From NCBI RefSeq assembly GCF_036352135.1, contig NZ_CP143578.1, forward strand, positions 434,001-498,000: a stretch of DNA of 64,000 nucleotides, read 5' to 3'. Source of the DNA: Metamycoplasma gateae (GTDB lineage: Bacteria > Bacillota_I > Bacilli_A > Mycoplasmatales > Metamycoplasmataceae). Below, piece by piece: positions 32,126-43,130 of the stretch. Each line of letters opens with the position of its first letter. Position 1 is the stretch's first letter. The translations under genes and the position numbers were made by a program. The notes under the pieces are model-generated. The model was not told the DNA's origin, did not search any database, and worked only from the letters and a program-made list of their open reading frames with translations.

Positions 32126-33132
32126 TAGAATCTGTCACCTTCCTTTGATTTAACTAAAGAAGCAACAACCTTATAGGTAGCTAAAATAATTGCTAAGTTG
32201 AAAAATATTTTAATAGGGCTAGTTAAGGTTTGACCAGTGAAGTTGACTCAAAAATCAGTTTTTAAGGTTGATGTATCAGCTCATGCTAATAATACTGTGT
32301 TTGCGAGTTCCAATACTGCGCAGAACGTTATTATTGCCATGACCTCTATAAATGTTTGGAACCTTTTTCTTAAAAATAAACGATATATAACAACAAATAA
32401 AATCATCCCCATAAAACCAGATGTTGTTAATAACATATAGAATGTTCTATTTTTAATAAAACGGTTGTGTTCAAAAATAGAATCGTCTAATTTTAAAAAT
32501 ATCGCCATTATTAAAAGTATTTGAATTGCTAAGAAAATAATCGTTGATATAAAAGAAAAATTTATCATCGCTGTTGGTTTTTTCTTAGTTTCTAATAATA
32601 TAGTTTTAACTTCATAAAAAGCAATTCTTTCTGAAAAATACTGTAAATCTTCTGAATTACCTTTTGCTAAAGCTTCTGCAAACTGGATTTTAAAAAATTC
32701 AATTATTTGTTTAAATTTAAAAATTCTGTAATTTCTTGAGAAAAATAACTCATTGATGTTGAAGAAATAATATGCAGCTAAACCGGGGACAAAGCCAGCA
32801 ACGGCAACGGCAAGAGTATATAAAAAGTTATAATAAGTAGGAACTAAAGCAAAAGAGATAAAATCAGCTAGCACTCCAGTTATCATTCCAACGATTGGAC
32901 CAAAGATAAATCCTGTAATTTTAATCGGTAATCCAATAAAGCTAAATTTAAAAGTTGGCAATGCGCTTATTGGCAAAATTCTTACTGAAATTAAGAAGAA
33001 AACTACTGAAATAGCAATTAAAACACCCACAAAGGCAATTCTTTTTGGGTTTCATTTTTTAAAGGAAATATTTGTTTGAGCTCTAAGTCACTGCAAATAG
33101 TGCCCTAAACCTCCTGGTAATTTTGGATTCAT
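32125..33132 (-). CDS. ECF transporter S component-like membrane protein
   Basis: A 335-residue membrane protein. The N-terminal half matches energy-coupling-factor substrate-binding (S) components, perhaps the folate family: IRISxLPTFKFSFIGLPIKITGFIFGPIVGMITGVLADFI-like sequence (residues about 55-95), then a helix ending AGFVPGLAAYYF. S components are usually about 180 residues; here a charged loop of some 70 residues follows the third hydrophobic stretch and at least three more helices come after it. AAAGGAATTAGT precedes the ATG at 33132. The stop overlaps the start of the pseudo-ABC ORF, so the two may work together; the vitamin is unknown. Confidence 0.65.
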
Positions 33133-33237
33133 ACTAATTCCTTTAGTTTTTTAATCTGATCTCTTTATATTAAATAATTATATTATTATTTAATTTATCT
33201 AATATGTAAAAAATGCTTATTAATATTTGTGGCTAAA

Positions 33238-34305
33238 TCATTTACTTTTTTGCATTATTGGTAAATTAATAAATGTTTTATAAAAACTCGAATTAACAAT
33301 TACACCTGTGTATATAAAATACGTCATAACACTTAAAAGTAAAATAATGTACATAAATGAGGCAACTACTCCAAATTTATTATAGTCAATTAACGACGTC
33401 AGTGAGCCAAAAAATATAATATATAGCGAAGTAGGTATTGAAACTACCAATGCGCCTGGGCTAACATGCGAAAATTTAATTCTGAAATTAGGTGCAAATT
33501 TGAAGAAAAATAAAAATGCTATATAAGTTATTATTGGTAAAAATAATATTGTTGGAAGTCAAAAAATTAATTGAAACTCTCACGGCAAACTTTTTAGTGT
33601 CGTCTTATCATTAACCGATATTGAAAAAACATTTTTTAAAATAAAGTTTAAGAATGAAGAAATAACTAGTAAAAGAATTGTTAAAGAAAAAGTTATGATT
33701 ATACTTGTTAAAAATCCTTTTACTCTTATTTTTCAAATTCCATTTAATGATTTATGTTCATATAAGGCGTCAAAAGAAAGAATAAATTTACTATATCCCT
33801 TTGAAGAAATTCAAAGAATTGAAATTGTAAGAAAAATAAAAGCTATCGTTCCACCCGCACTTTTTCAAATATCGTTGAAGGCAGGCATTACATCCTCAAT
33901 TCCAGGTATTAACTGCCCTAAAATCATAACCTTAATTATAATTTCAAACTCAGGGTTAATTGCGCCAATAATACCTATAACTAATCCTAAAGTAGGAATG
34001 AATGATAAAAATAAATACATTGCATATCCCGAAGGCACAAAAGCAAATTCATTAGAATTAATTTTAGAATATGTTGATTTTACAATCTCTTGTCCCTTGA
34101 CCTTAGAACTTTTTAAATAATTAGGAATAGCAATAAATAAGATTCCATAAATTATTGCTTTAATTATTTTTTCGACTATATTTTGTTTTTGCCTATTTTT
34201 AACTATTTGTTTAGAAGCAAAAGATGTTGATCGTTCTTTATTTTTTTTGTCTTCATCATCCTTGTCTCAACCAGTTTTTAAAATATCCTTATTTTTTTTC
34301 TTCAT
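33238..34305 (-). CDS. YihY/BrkB-family membrane protein
   Basis: A 355-residue integral membrane protein. A basic, polar N-terminal region of about 55 residues is followed by six or so hydrophobic helices. FVPSGYAMYLFLSFIPTL, ILWISSKGYSKFILSFDALY and HVSPGALVVSIPTSLYIIFF match the conserved segments of the YihY (formerly ribonuclease BN) family, whose function is not established; the nuclease assignment for that family was withdrawn. The ATG at 34305 overlaps the last 17 bases of gatB. It lies 105 bases before the ECF gene. Confidence 0.8.
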
Positions 34306-35713
34306 ATTTTTCCTTAATCATATTATTTAGTTCAAGGATATTTGCTTTTCCACCTGTTTTTTTCATAACTTGTCCAGTTAAAAATTTTATTGCTCTATTA
34401 TAGTTAATTGTAAATTCATTTTCTAAGGTTGGATTTTCAACAAAAATTTGTGCAACAACATCTCCAAGAGAAATTTGTATTTCTTTAACAAAAAAGTTAT
34501 TTTGATTAACTATTTCTTCAAATGATAATGTTCCATTTTCATCGTGAAGTCTTAAAATGTTTTTGATATTATTCTTGTTTATTTTTCCATCAATAACTCA
34601 ATTAATTAATTTTGACATTTCATTGATGTCTCATTTTTGGTCACTTATTGTTTTTTGATTTAAATTTAAAAAAGATACAATATCTGAAAAGAATATATTT
34701 ACAGTCTTTTTGAAATCTTTCGTTTTTAAATCATCTAAAAATTTTGAATATTCGATGTTATCAATTAATTGAGATATTTGAACATTATTCAAATTATTTT
34801 CAATATATCTTTTTTCCTTCTCATATGGTAATTCCTCAATTTGAACACTATCAATTAATTCTTTTGATAGTTCAATATATGGAATATTAGGTTCTGGAAA
34901 ATACTTGTAATCAATAGCATCAGTTTTAGAACGCATTGAAACAGTTATGTTTTTGCTTTCATCAAACCTTTTTGTTTCTTGTTCGAAAGTTTTATTATTT
35001 TCATAACAATTAGTTTGATATTCAAATTCATATTTTATTGCTTTTTCAATGTTTGATGTTGAGTTTAAATTTTTTACTTCAATTCTAGTATTAAGATCGC
35101 TAGTACCTACTTTTCTTACAGAAATATTTAAATCAACTCTTAAACTTCCCTCATTCATTTTTGCATCAGATATATTTAATGCTAATGCAGTTTGCTTAAT
35201 TGCTTCAACGTATGCAACGGCCTCTTTTGCTGAATGAATTACTGGGTTTGAAACAATCTCAATTAACGGAACTCCTGAACGATTGTAATTTAAAAAAGTG
35301 TGATCACCCTCATGCAAAGATTTTGCAGTATCTTCTTCCAGGTGTATTCTTTCAATATTAATATCTTTTCAAATACCATCAACTTTTATTTTAATAGTTC
35401 CTTTTTTTCCAATCGGGTTAAACTGTTGTGTTATTTGATATCCCTTAGTTAGGTCTGGATAAAAATAGTTTTTTCTGTCAAATCTAATGTTTGGATCTAT
35501 TTCCATATTTAAAGCTTTTGCTAATTTTATACCTTTTATAATAGCTTGTTTATTAACAATAGGTAAAGTACCAGGATATGCTAAATCGATATTTGAAACA
35601 TATATATTGGGTATAGAAGTATATTGATTGGGTTGTGAAGAAAACATCTTAGTTTTGGTATTTAACTCAAGATGAATTTCAATTCCAATTACTAATTCTC
35701 AATTATTATTCAT
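34289..35713 (-). CDS. gatB: Asp/Glu-tRNA amidotransferase subunit B
   Basis: A 474-residue subunit of GatCAB, which converts Glu-tRNA-Gln to Gln-tRNA-Gln in organisms without GlnRS. WELVIGIEIHLELNTKTKMFS at the N-terminus, NYFYPDLTKGYQITQQ and IHLEEDTAKSLHE with NRSGVPLIEIVS mark the kinase-like cradle domain, and the C-terminal helical YqeY-like domain ends GQVMKKTGGKAN. GGAGTTT precedes the ATG. It overlaps gatA by eight bases. Length matches the family (475). Confidence 0.95.
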
Positions 35714-37031
35714 GAAACTCCTTTAATTTCTTTTCGAAATATAATGAATATTCAAATAATTCGATATCTTTGTTTCTTTTAACATCAAACGCAATATTAA
35801 ACGGAAGATTAGTTTGTTCGTCTATACCTAGTTTTATGCTTAATGAGGGATTTCCAACTAAGTTAGAATAAGTTAAAATATAATCTAAATATGATTTATA
35901 TTTTGGTTTTTTATCAACCTCAGGAGCAACATCATTTGATGCAGGATATATAAAAACGTCTGCAATATCATGAATAGATTCAAAATATTCCACCAAAACA
36001 CGACGCATTTTTTTTGCTTTTACAAAGTATCTTAATTGATTTTCTTCTTTTAGAAAAAATGAACCTAATATTAATCTTGATTGAACCATTTTGCCTAAAT
36101 ATTTTGTTCTTGATTTTTTAAAGGTTTCACTTCAATCTTTTTCTTCTTCTCTTTGTCCAAACGAAACACCTGTTAAGTTTGAAAGATTTGATGAAGCTTC
36201 TGAAAATGCAATTACTTTATAAATTACATCAATAGAATTTAGCATTTTTATATTTTCTTCAACCTTTATTAGTTCAATGCCGTCATCAGATAATTTCTTT
36301 AAAAATTGTTTATAAGATTTAGCAATTGACGGATTTAATTTATCAAAGCAATCTAAATATGCAACTTTTTTTGGTTTGTTTTCTTTTATTTTTTGATAGT
36401 TAAAACTTAAATCTATAGAGGTTAAATCATTTTTTAAATCTTGTTTATATAAAATTGAAGAAAGTTTAATTAAATCATTTACTGTATGTGTGAAATAAGC
36501 AACTGTATCTAGTGATGAAGCAAACGCAAATAATCCATACCTACTTATCGCACCATAAGAAGGTTTAAAACCAATTTCACCAATATTTGAAGCTGGTTTT
36601 CTAACTGAGTCTCCCGTATCTGAACCGATTGCAAAATCAATATCAGAATCAAAACTTGCAGCTGCCCCCGAAGAAGAACCGCCAACAAGGTGATTAAAAT
36701 TTAACGGATTTCTTACAAGACCATAAGCTGAATATTCACCTGATCCACCTAATCCGAATTCATCTAAGTTAGTTCGTGCAACACAAGTTGATCCATTTTC
36801 TTCTAGTAATTTGATGACTGTTGCTTTGTATTGTGGTTTAAAATTTGAAAGAAAAAGGCTTGAACCTCTACATATAACATCTTTATCTGCATAATTGTCT
36901 TTTATGGTAAAAACAGTATTTTTTAATAATCCATCATTTTTTAATTTTGCATCACTAAAAACATAAGAAATAGCATTATTAGAATCGGATGATAACTTAG
37001 AAATTATTTTTTTAATATCTTTATTACTCAT
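35706..37031 (-). CDS. gatA: Asp/Glu-tRNA amidotransferase subunit A
   Basis: A 441-residue amidase subunit that releases ammonia from glutamine for GatB. The Ser-cisSer-Lys triad regions are visible: FTIKDNYADKDV (Lys), HLVGGSSSGAAASF (cis-Ser) and GSDTGDSVRKPASNIG (nucleophile Ser); the usual second Gly in GSDTGGS is Asp. The enzyme is somewhat shorter than the usual 480. Starts at ATG 37031 after AGAGGG; a TTG six bases upstream is not needed. Overlaps gatC by eight bases. Confidence 0.94.
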
Positions 37032-37323
37032 TGACAACCCTCTTCATTACAACCATTTCCTCATTTTTATCAAAAGCGTTTTCCAAAATATTTTGTTTTG
37101 ATATTTTTGTATCATTGTTTTCAACATCGTCTCTTAATTTATCAAATGGTATTTTTAGTTCATTAATATGTGAAAGAGCTTTTACATTATCTAAATTTAA
37201 TTGATCTAAGTCATTAAGCTGTTCATCAATAGAAGATAATAAATTTTGAGTTATTTCTAAAACTTCTGTAGATGGCTCTAATAGTAAGTTATTAGCTATT
37301 TTTTTAAAATCGTGTTTAAACAT
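37024..37323 (-). CDS. gatC: Asp/Glu-tRNA amidotransferase subunit C
   Basis: A 99-residue small subunit that holds GatA and GatB together. It has the family's weakly conserved helices: an early KKIANNLLLEPS-type segment, the middle LDNVKALSHINEL, where GatC proteins have a similar Val-rich stretch, and a loop then DKNEEMVVMKRVV at the end. Identification relies on size, the outline and its place directly upstream of gatA with overlap, the usual gatC-gatA-gatB order. Confidence 0.85.
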   Translation of the reverse strand: MFKHDFKKIANNLLLEPSTEVLEITQNLLSSIDEQLNDLDQLNLDNVKALSHINELKIPFDKLRDDVENNDTKISKQNILENAFDKNEEMVVMKRVVNE

Positions 37324-37338
37324 ATAAGATTCCTCTTC

Positions 37339-38172
37339 TTATCATCTTGGTTGAGAAATGAAAATTTGTTCATTGTACTCTTCAAATTCTTTTGGAAGAT
37401 TCAAAAATTTCACAGAATATGAATGTAAGTACATTCTTTTAGCTCTTTTTCCACCGTATTTAACATCTCCTAAAATTGGAGATTTTAGATATTCAAGAGT
37501 AGCTCTAATTTGATGTTTCTTCCCGGTAATGATTTGAGCATAACTTCTATTACCTTCTTTATAAAGAATTGTTCTTGCTTTTATACCAAAATCTGGATTA
37601 ACCTTCATTTTTTCATTTTTAATATCTTTTTCTAATCTAACAGTTATATCTAGTTTTTCCTGATTAAAATCAGCAACAAATTGATAAACTTTTTCAAAAT
37701 GTTTTTGGTATTCATCAAAAACGACCAATGTTTTATAGTTTTTAGCATAAACTACTAATCCACTAGTTTTTTTATCAATTCTTCCTATTGAAGCAGGAAC
37801 AAAAGAAGAAGTTTTTTTAAAATTTAAATATTTATGAATTTGATCATCTAAGCAATTTTCTTCGGAATGCATAGCAATATTTACAGCTTTATCTACTATT
37901 AATAAATTTTTATCTTCATAGATGACTTTAAAATTTATATTAGATGTATTTCTTTTTTCTGGTTTTGCAACTTCTTTAATTCCATAAACAACAATTTCAT
38001 CACCTAATTGCAACTTGTATTGCTTATCATTAGTTCTAATCCCGTTTACTTTTACATCTTTTTCTCTAAAAATTCGTTCAATTCTTGACTTAGGAACATT
38101 ATCACAAACCTTAATCAAATATTTATAAAGAATCCGACCAACATCGTCTTTTTTGGCTTTGAATTTATTCAT
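37339..38172 (-). CDS. RluC/RluD-family 23S rRNA pseudouridine synthase
   Basis: A 277-residue enzyme that isomerises uridine in large-subunit rRNA. An S4 RNA-binding domain fills about residues 1-65 (KSRIERIFREKDVKVNG). The catalytic motif is GRIDKKTSGLVVYAK, with the Asp that attacks uracil; the family usually has HRLD. DKAVNIAMHSEE and GKKHQIRATLEYLKSPILGDVKYGG complete the signature. The last codon is TGA (Trp), followed by TAA. It overlaps scpB by eight bases. Which uridine is modified cannot be told. Confidence 0.9.
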
Positions 38173-38788
38173 TAAAATTCTCCTCTTCTAAAAAGATACC
38201 ATCATTATTTGTATCACTTCTTTGTGAATCGAATAAATTAAAATCTTTATCAATAATTTCTTCATCAACATCTGAATAACGACTAAATTCAGGGAATGGT
38301 GGTAATTCAGCTAGTGTTTTAATCTTAAAGTAGTCATAAAATTTATTTGTTATACCATAAAGTATTGGATTGCCAGGAGTTTGTGCAACACCAACTTCTT
38401 CAATAATTCCTTTTTCTAATAAACTGGCGACAATACCATCACTTACTACACCGCGAATGTTTGAGATTATTGAACGAGTAACAGGTTGTTTATATGCAAC
38501 TATTCCAGCAACTTCAATTGCAGCATTTGATAATCTTTGTTTTCTTACAATTGTAACAAGTTCAGAAATATAATCCTTAACAGTCTCGATTGTTAAAAAT
38601 TTATAAACATCATTAAATTCATGAACCTTGATACCACGATCTTGATTATTAAAAAACGTTTTGAAATCTTTTAATATTTTTCTTCCTTCTTGAATTGTAT
38701 TTAGTTTAAAAATATCCTTAACTTGTTCAGAACTTAATCCTTCGCTTCCTTGTATAAATAATAATGCTTCGATAATTTTATTCTTCAT
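38165..38788 (-). CDS. scpB: Segregation and condensation protein B
   Basis: A 207-residue protein with two winged-helix domains that dimerises and joins ScpA and SMC in the condensin complex for chromosome segregation. IIEALLFIQGSEGLSSEQV is the usual N-terminal segment; LSNAAIEVAGIVAYKQPVTRSIISNIRGV and LEKGIIEEVGVAQTPGNPILYGITNKFYDYF are strong ScpB signatures. A negatively charged tail follows. It overlaps scpA by 11 bases and the pseudouridine synthase gene by eight. Confidence 0.93.
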   Translation of the reverse strand: MKNKIIEALLFIQGSEGLSSEQVKDIFKLNTIQEGRKILKDFKTFFNNQDRGIKVHEFNDVYKFLTIETVKDYISELVTIVRKQRLSNAAIEVAGIVAYKQPVTRSIISNIRGVVSDGIVASLLEKGIIEEVGVAQTPGNPILYGITNKFYDYFKIKTLAELPPFPEFSRYSDVDEEIIDKDFNLFDSQRSDTNNDGIFLEEENFNE

Positions 38789-39584
38789 ATTCTATTCCTT
38801 TTTTAAATGTTATTATACCTTCGTCTTCAACTTGTTCTAATATTACAATTTGCTGTCTTGCCAAATCCAAAACAGCTAATAATGTAATAACAAAATGTCC
38901 CATTGTTGGCACACTAAAAATTTCTTGAAAAGACAATTCATTTTTAAATTTAAATAATTTTTTTATTCTTTCTTTTTGTTCTTCTGGGCTGACTGATATT
39001 GTAGAAATTGTTACATTTCTAATAAGTTCTGAATATGTTCTTTCAAACATTTTTCTTAATGTAATAACTAATTTTGAGCTATTCGAATGACCATCTAAGA
39101 CACTATGATCCACTTCTTTTATGAATTCATCGGTTTCTTCTGGATTTTTTGAATATAAGTATTGTCTTTTTTCTTCTCGTTCCTTTAACAAGACAGAAAT
39201 TTCTTTAAATTTTTCATATTCAGCAATTTGTTCAAGCAATCTTTTCTTTTCTTGCTTTATTTCTTCTTCTGCTTCAGGATCTTGCAACAACATTCTTGCT
39301 TTAAGTTGTAGCAAGGTTGATGCCATTACTAAATATTCAGAAGCTACATCAATTTCGTAAGACTTAATGTTTTTTATTATTTCTAAGTATTGAGTTGCTA
39401 ATTCAAAAAGATCGACTTCAAAAATACTGATATTCTTATCACGTATTAATGTAACTAATAAATCAAGTGGTCCATCAAAATTTGATAATCTAAAAATATG
39501 TCTATCGCTTTCTTCGTTTTTTATTTGTTCTTCATTTTCTTCAAACGAAATCTCATTAACAATTGGTTTAGTAATTTTACTCAT
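38778..39584 (-). CDS. scpA: Segregation and condensation protein A
   Basis: A 268-residue kleisin that bridges the SMC heads. FRLSNFDGPLDLLVTLIRDKNISIFEVDLFELATQYLEII at about residues 31-70 is the conserved ScpA N-terminus, followed by SEYLVMASTLLQLKARMLL. The C-terminal winged helix has VTLLAVLDLARQQIVIL-like sequence. A 28-residue acidic lead precedes the core. It is encoded with scpB in overlapping frames, in a run that continues from plsC. Confidence 0.94.
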   Translation of the reverse strand: MSKITKPIVNEISFEENEEQIKNEESDRHIFRLSNFDGPLDLLVTLIRDKNISIFEVDLFELATQYLEIIKNIKSYEIDVASEYLVMASTLLQLKARMLLQDPEAEEEIKQEKKRLLEQIAEYEKFKEISVLLKEREEKRQYLYSKNPEETDEFIKEVDHSVLDGHSNSSKLVITLRKMFERTYSELIRNVTISTISVSPEEQKERIKKLFKFKNELSFQEIFSVPTMGHFVITLLAVLDLARQQIVILEQVEDEGIITFKKGIEYEE

Positions 39585-39610
39585 AGCTTTTACTCTGCTT
39601 TTTTTCTAAA

Positions 39611-40399
39611 TTAGTTTCTTTTTGTATATTTATTTTTTAATGTTTCTTTTGAAGTGATTATTTGATCAATATAATCAGATGCCACAATTTGTTGCACTCA
39701 GGTTGCAAAGTCTTTTTTATCTAATGTTTGGAATTGTTGAGGTTTAATTGCCTGATGGAATTTAACAGTAACAACTAATTTGCCATTTCTATTAGAATCT
39801 AAGGCATTGGCTGCGTTATTTATTGTTACTGGTACTAAAGGAATATATGTTGATTGAGCTGTTAAAAATACACCAGAGTTAAAATTACCTAATTTTCCAT
39901 CTCTAGTTCTTGTTCCTTCAGGAAATATAACACCACAAGTTTGATTCTTCTTAACATGTTGTCCAAATTCTTTTAATATTGCTAAAGCTTCCTTAGGTTT
40001 ATTTGCGTTTATATAAAATGTATCAATTAATTGTCCGATTTTGTAAATAGATTTTTTCTTTTTAGCTTCTTCACGAGCTACAAAATTTGAAGATCTAGAT
40101 CTTCTTTGTCCATCACCATGATTTCATAAAGCTGAAATAATAATTAATGGATCTAAATATGTTGAATGATTTGGTGTTAAGAAACAAGGACCACTAGGAA
40201 TATTATCAAAACCTTCTACTTTAACTTCGACATTTAAATGTCTTAAAATATTTGAACCATATTTTTGTAAAAAGTATTGTTTTTCACCTGGTTTGTAATA
40301 TTCAGGCATATTTCTGTTACGTCTTGCTTTTGCAAGCAATTTTGTGTAGTTATGTAATAATGGTAAAAATCTAAAAAATTTTCTTGTCTTTAATTTCAT
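39611..40399 (-). CDS. plsC: 1-acyl-sn-glycerol-3-phosphate acyltransferase
   Basis: A 262-residue membrane-associated acyltransferase that makes phosphatidic acid. TPNHSTYLDPL carries the HX4D catalytic motif, VIFPEGTRTRDGKLGNFNSG the phosphate-binding FPEGTR motif, and YIPLVPVTI the third block. It starts with a basic N-terminal stretch rather than a clear membrane helix. GGAGTTTTAAAT precedes the ATG. The neighbour acpS, 20 bases upstream, provides the acyl carrier modification, so the pair is linked to lipid synthesis. Confidence 0.92.
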
Positions 40400-40419
40400 A
40401 TTTAAAACTCCTAACTTTT

Positions 40420-40722
40420 TTATGACTTAAATGCAACAGCTACAATATATCCATCTTCGTTTGTAGTTGATAGCTGAAAATCATTAAATATATATTTACC
40501 GCTCTCATTTTTTTTAATAAGTATTTTTCTAAATTCAAAGAAATTATTATCAACCTTAAAAATACATTCCTTCAAACTTCATCTAGTCGCTAAATAAATC
40601 GGCTTTTTATCTTTGCTTAATTTATTAAATTCAATAATTTCAGTTGGATGCAATATTTTTTGAATAGCAGAATCCTTAAGTTTTTTAAATCTCTTAATTT
40701 TAGTAAGATCAACTGAAATCAT
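40420..40722 (-). CDS. acpS: Holo-[acyl-carrier-protein] synthase
   Basis: A 100-residue phosphopantetheinyl transferase that activates acyl carrier protein with coenzyme A. VDLTKIKRFKKL opens the protein (the family's GxDIxxIxR region) and LATRWSLKECIFKV (with Trp from TGA) is the catalytic metal/substrate motif that reads R-F-A-K-E-A in other species; the ending has the usual SxSHxxxxA strand in altered form, STTNEDGYIVAVAF. AAAGGAGTTTT precedes the ATG. The gene is broken into short pieces under the standard code and is easily missed. Confidence 0.82.
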
Positions 40723-40789
40723 AAAACTCCTTTGGTAAATAATTATTAATTATAAATTAATAATCACTTTTGAATATCAAAATATAAGA

Positions 40790-40816
40790 AAAACGCTCTA
40801 CAAACAGAGCGTTTAT
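40790..40816 (-). terminator. Terminator after pepC
   Basis: AAACGCTCT and AGAGCGTTT form a 9-bp stem with a 6-base loop just after the pepC stop codon. A modest T content follows on the minus strand. Confidence 0.75.
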
Positions 40817-40817
40817 T

Positions 40818-42155
40818 TTATTCATCACACAAAGGATCAAAAGGAGTGATTGTTGAAATTGGTTTATTAAATGCTTCCAATACTTCTTTAGGCAAGAATT
40901 TTTTATCGACAATAGCCATGTAATTATAATCCGTAAATCATTGATCGCTCATTGATCAAAAACCTTTATGACCAATATCGCTACCTCAACTATTTTCTAC
41001 TTTTCAATTTATAGCTTTATTATTTTTATCTAAATTTACACCGACCATGTTCATTGCGTGAGCAATAACTGAAGCTCTAGATTCAAATTTTTCTGCTTTT
41101 GAAAAATCTGGAGTTTTTGTCAAGGTAAGATCAAAATTAAATAAATTTGAATCTAAGATACCATCTTTATTTGAAAAAGTAGAAACATCACAACCAAATC
41201 AAACAGCTTCACCTGATTTAATTTGTTTAATCATCACATCTTTCATAACTTCAATATCAACATTAATCATTGTTAATGGATTTCCACCGACCATATTATT
41301 GCATAATGGAGCTTGAATAATTGAATTATGTTCAAATTTATTTCTCGGATCTGACACTAGGTCAACTTTTGATTCAACAAATTCACTCAAGTATTTATTG
41401 TAAAAATCAGTTGGGCTCATTTCATCTAATGAAACATATTTTTTATCCTTATCCATAAATTCGAATTTGAATTTTTTAGGAGGCTTACCAAGTGATTTTA
41501 CCAAAATGTTATAAACATCTTCTAATGCTTTTTCTTTCAATAAACTGATTTGCTTTTTGTCTTTTGAAATTGCAAATTCTTTTCTCATTTTAGCTGTATA
41601 AGCCTTTAATCTTCAGTTAATTTGAGTTACCATATCACCTGTTGATTCAGAACTGAACGATTCATTCATTGCTTCTTTTGTAACGATTCCATATTTTTTA
41701 ACTAAATTTACAAAAAATTCTCAATATCCACCATCAGAAATTGGACTTGCATTAAAATGTCTAAATAATCTGTCTTCATTTTCTAGTTCTAATCCGTGGT
41801 TTTCAACTCAATTTAAGTAAAAATTAGCTTTTTCAAGTTTATCAAAAAAATGAAGATAATTTTGTGATAATTCGATAGAATCAGTATTAAAGGTTTGCAT
41901 AAGTTTGATTCTAATAGAATTTAGACCCGCAAATATTCAACATCTACCGCTTTGTTTTTGATTAGTTATATTTCCAACTTTTGTTTCATGTGAAAAAACA
42001 AAATTATGTTTCTTAACAACTTCATTATTTAAAGAACTTTGTTTTAATCCATTTTTAAAAATAGCAGATTCTATTACTTTGTTTGAAAGATCACTTTCAT
42101 AGTTTTCTTCGAATTTATCTATTATATTTATATTTAATTCATTCATATTATTCAT
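40818..42155 (-). CDS. pepC: Aminopeptidase C (C1B cysteine peptidase)
   Basis: A 445-residue papain-like aminopeptidase of the bleomycin hydrolase family, working in the cytoplasm to trim peptides. NQKQSGRCWIFAGLN contains the catalytic Cys (about residue 73), VIAHAMNMVGV the His, and WKVENSWGSDIGHKGF the Asn. NYLHFFDKLEKANFYL and FRHFNASPISDGGYWEF are further family blocks. Length is normal for the family. AAGGAAT in front of ATG 42155 gives the start. It ends a ktrA-pepC transcription unit, ten bases after ktrA. Confidence 0.94.
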
Positions 42156-42164
42156 TATTCCTTA

Positions 42165-42866
42165 TTATTTATTTTTATTATTTACTCTTGTACAAAATTC
42201 TGTCACGTCAATAATGTCTTCTAATTTACCAATAAAAGTGATCAAATCGTTTTCTTGAATTTCAAAATCTCCGCTAGACAAGAAAAACTTATCTTCTCTT
42301 TTAATCAATGAAACTAAAACATTATATTTACTTCTAAAAGATAAATCTCTAATTTTTTTATTAAAAATTTCATTGTTTTTTATATATATTGATGAACTGA
42401 CAAATCCGTCTTGAATTTCAACGATGTTTTCTGTAAAATTAGTGATTGCATTATCAGATACTAAAATGGCCGTTTTTTTGCCAGTTTCTTCTTCTGGTGA
42501 AACTATTCAAGTTACTCCAATTTGTCTTAAAACTCTTGAATGACGTGAGTTTGATGCTCTTGCAATAACTGTTTTAACGCCAATTTCAGAAAGTGCGGCC
42601 ACTATTTCTATATTATTTGACGTAGCAACTATTACAACATCAAATTCTTTAACATTTAATGATTCTAATGTTTTTCTATCCGCACAGTCAGCGATATAAA
42701 TACTGTCCACTTCATCTTTAAATTGCAATAAATGCTTTTCATCTTGATCAATTAAAACCAATCTTATATTGCTATTTCTATCCGATAAAAGTTTTTGAAC
42801 TATTGCTTGTCCAAAACGTCCAATTCCTATTACACAAATTTCTCTTACTTTTCTAAATAGTTTCAT
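42165..42866 (-). CDS. ktrA: K+ uptake regulatory subunit KtrA (TrkA family)
   Basis: A 233-residue cytoplasmic ring protein that gates the KtrB potassium channel-transporter. VREICVIGIGRFGQAIVQKLL is the GxGxxG nucleotide-binding motif of the RCK-N domain, followed by VLIDQDE and DCADRKTLESLNV as in TrkA/KtrA; about residues 150-225 form the RCK-C domain. AGGAGAACAT precedes the ATG at 42866. The frame is open for 42 more codons upstream (to 42992), but the ribosome site argues against that start. It is divergent from ktrB across 264 bases holding a 20-bp palindrome. Confidence 0.92.
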
Positions 42867-42920
42867 ATGTTCTCCTATAAAAAAGATCTTAAATAATAAT
42901 AAAATCTTACCACAATATTT

Positions 42921-42940
42921 TTTTATGGTTAACCATAAAA
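42921..42940. promoter_or_regulatory. Perfect 20-bp palindrome, candidate operator
   Basis: TTTTATGGTTAACCATAAAA reads the same on both strands. It lies about 55 bases upstream of ktrA and 190 upstream of ktrB. On the minus strand it covers the position of the -35 region of a possible ktrA promoter (TAAGAT near 42904-42909). No T-run follows on either side, so it is not a terminator. Confidence 0.5.
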
Positions 42941-43117
42941 TAAAATATAATGCTAAAAAAACCTTATTTTTTAATTTAATTTTATTTATCATTATTTTTG
43001 CTTATAAAAACCAACTAAACATCTGTTTTTCAATTTAAATTAAGGTTATTTTTCAAAATTTAACTTTTTGATAATTCTACGCTAATATTATGAAATAATA
43101 TTTTTTTTATTTTGCTA

Positions 43118-43123
43118 TATAAT
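43118..43123 (+). promoter_or_regulatory. -10 box of ktrB (leaderless)
   Basis: TATAAT followed by 7 bases and then the ktrB ATG. No Shine-Dalgarno sequence fits between, so the mRNA probably starts at the start codon. Confidence 0.6.
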
Positions 43124-43130
43124 TTAGCAA

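Noticed and set aside
42507-42992. ktrA with a 42-residue N-terminal extension
   Set aside because: The extension crosses the 20-bp palindrome and is not like KtrA; AGGAGAACAT before ATG 42866 gives the start.
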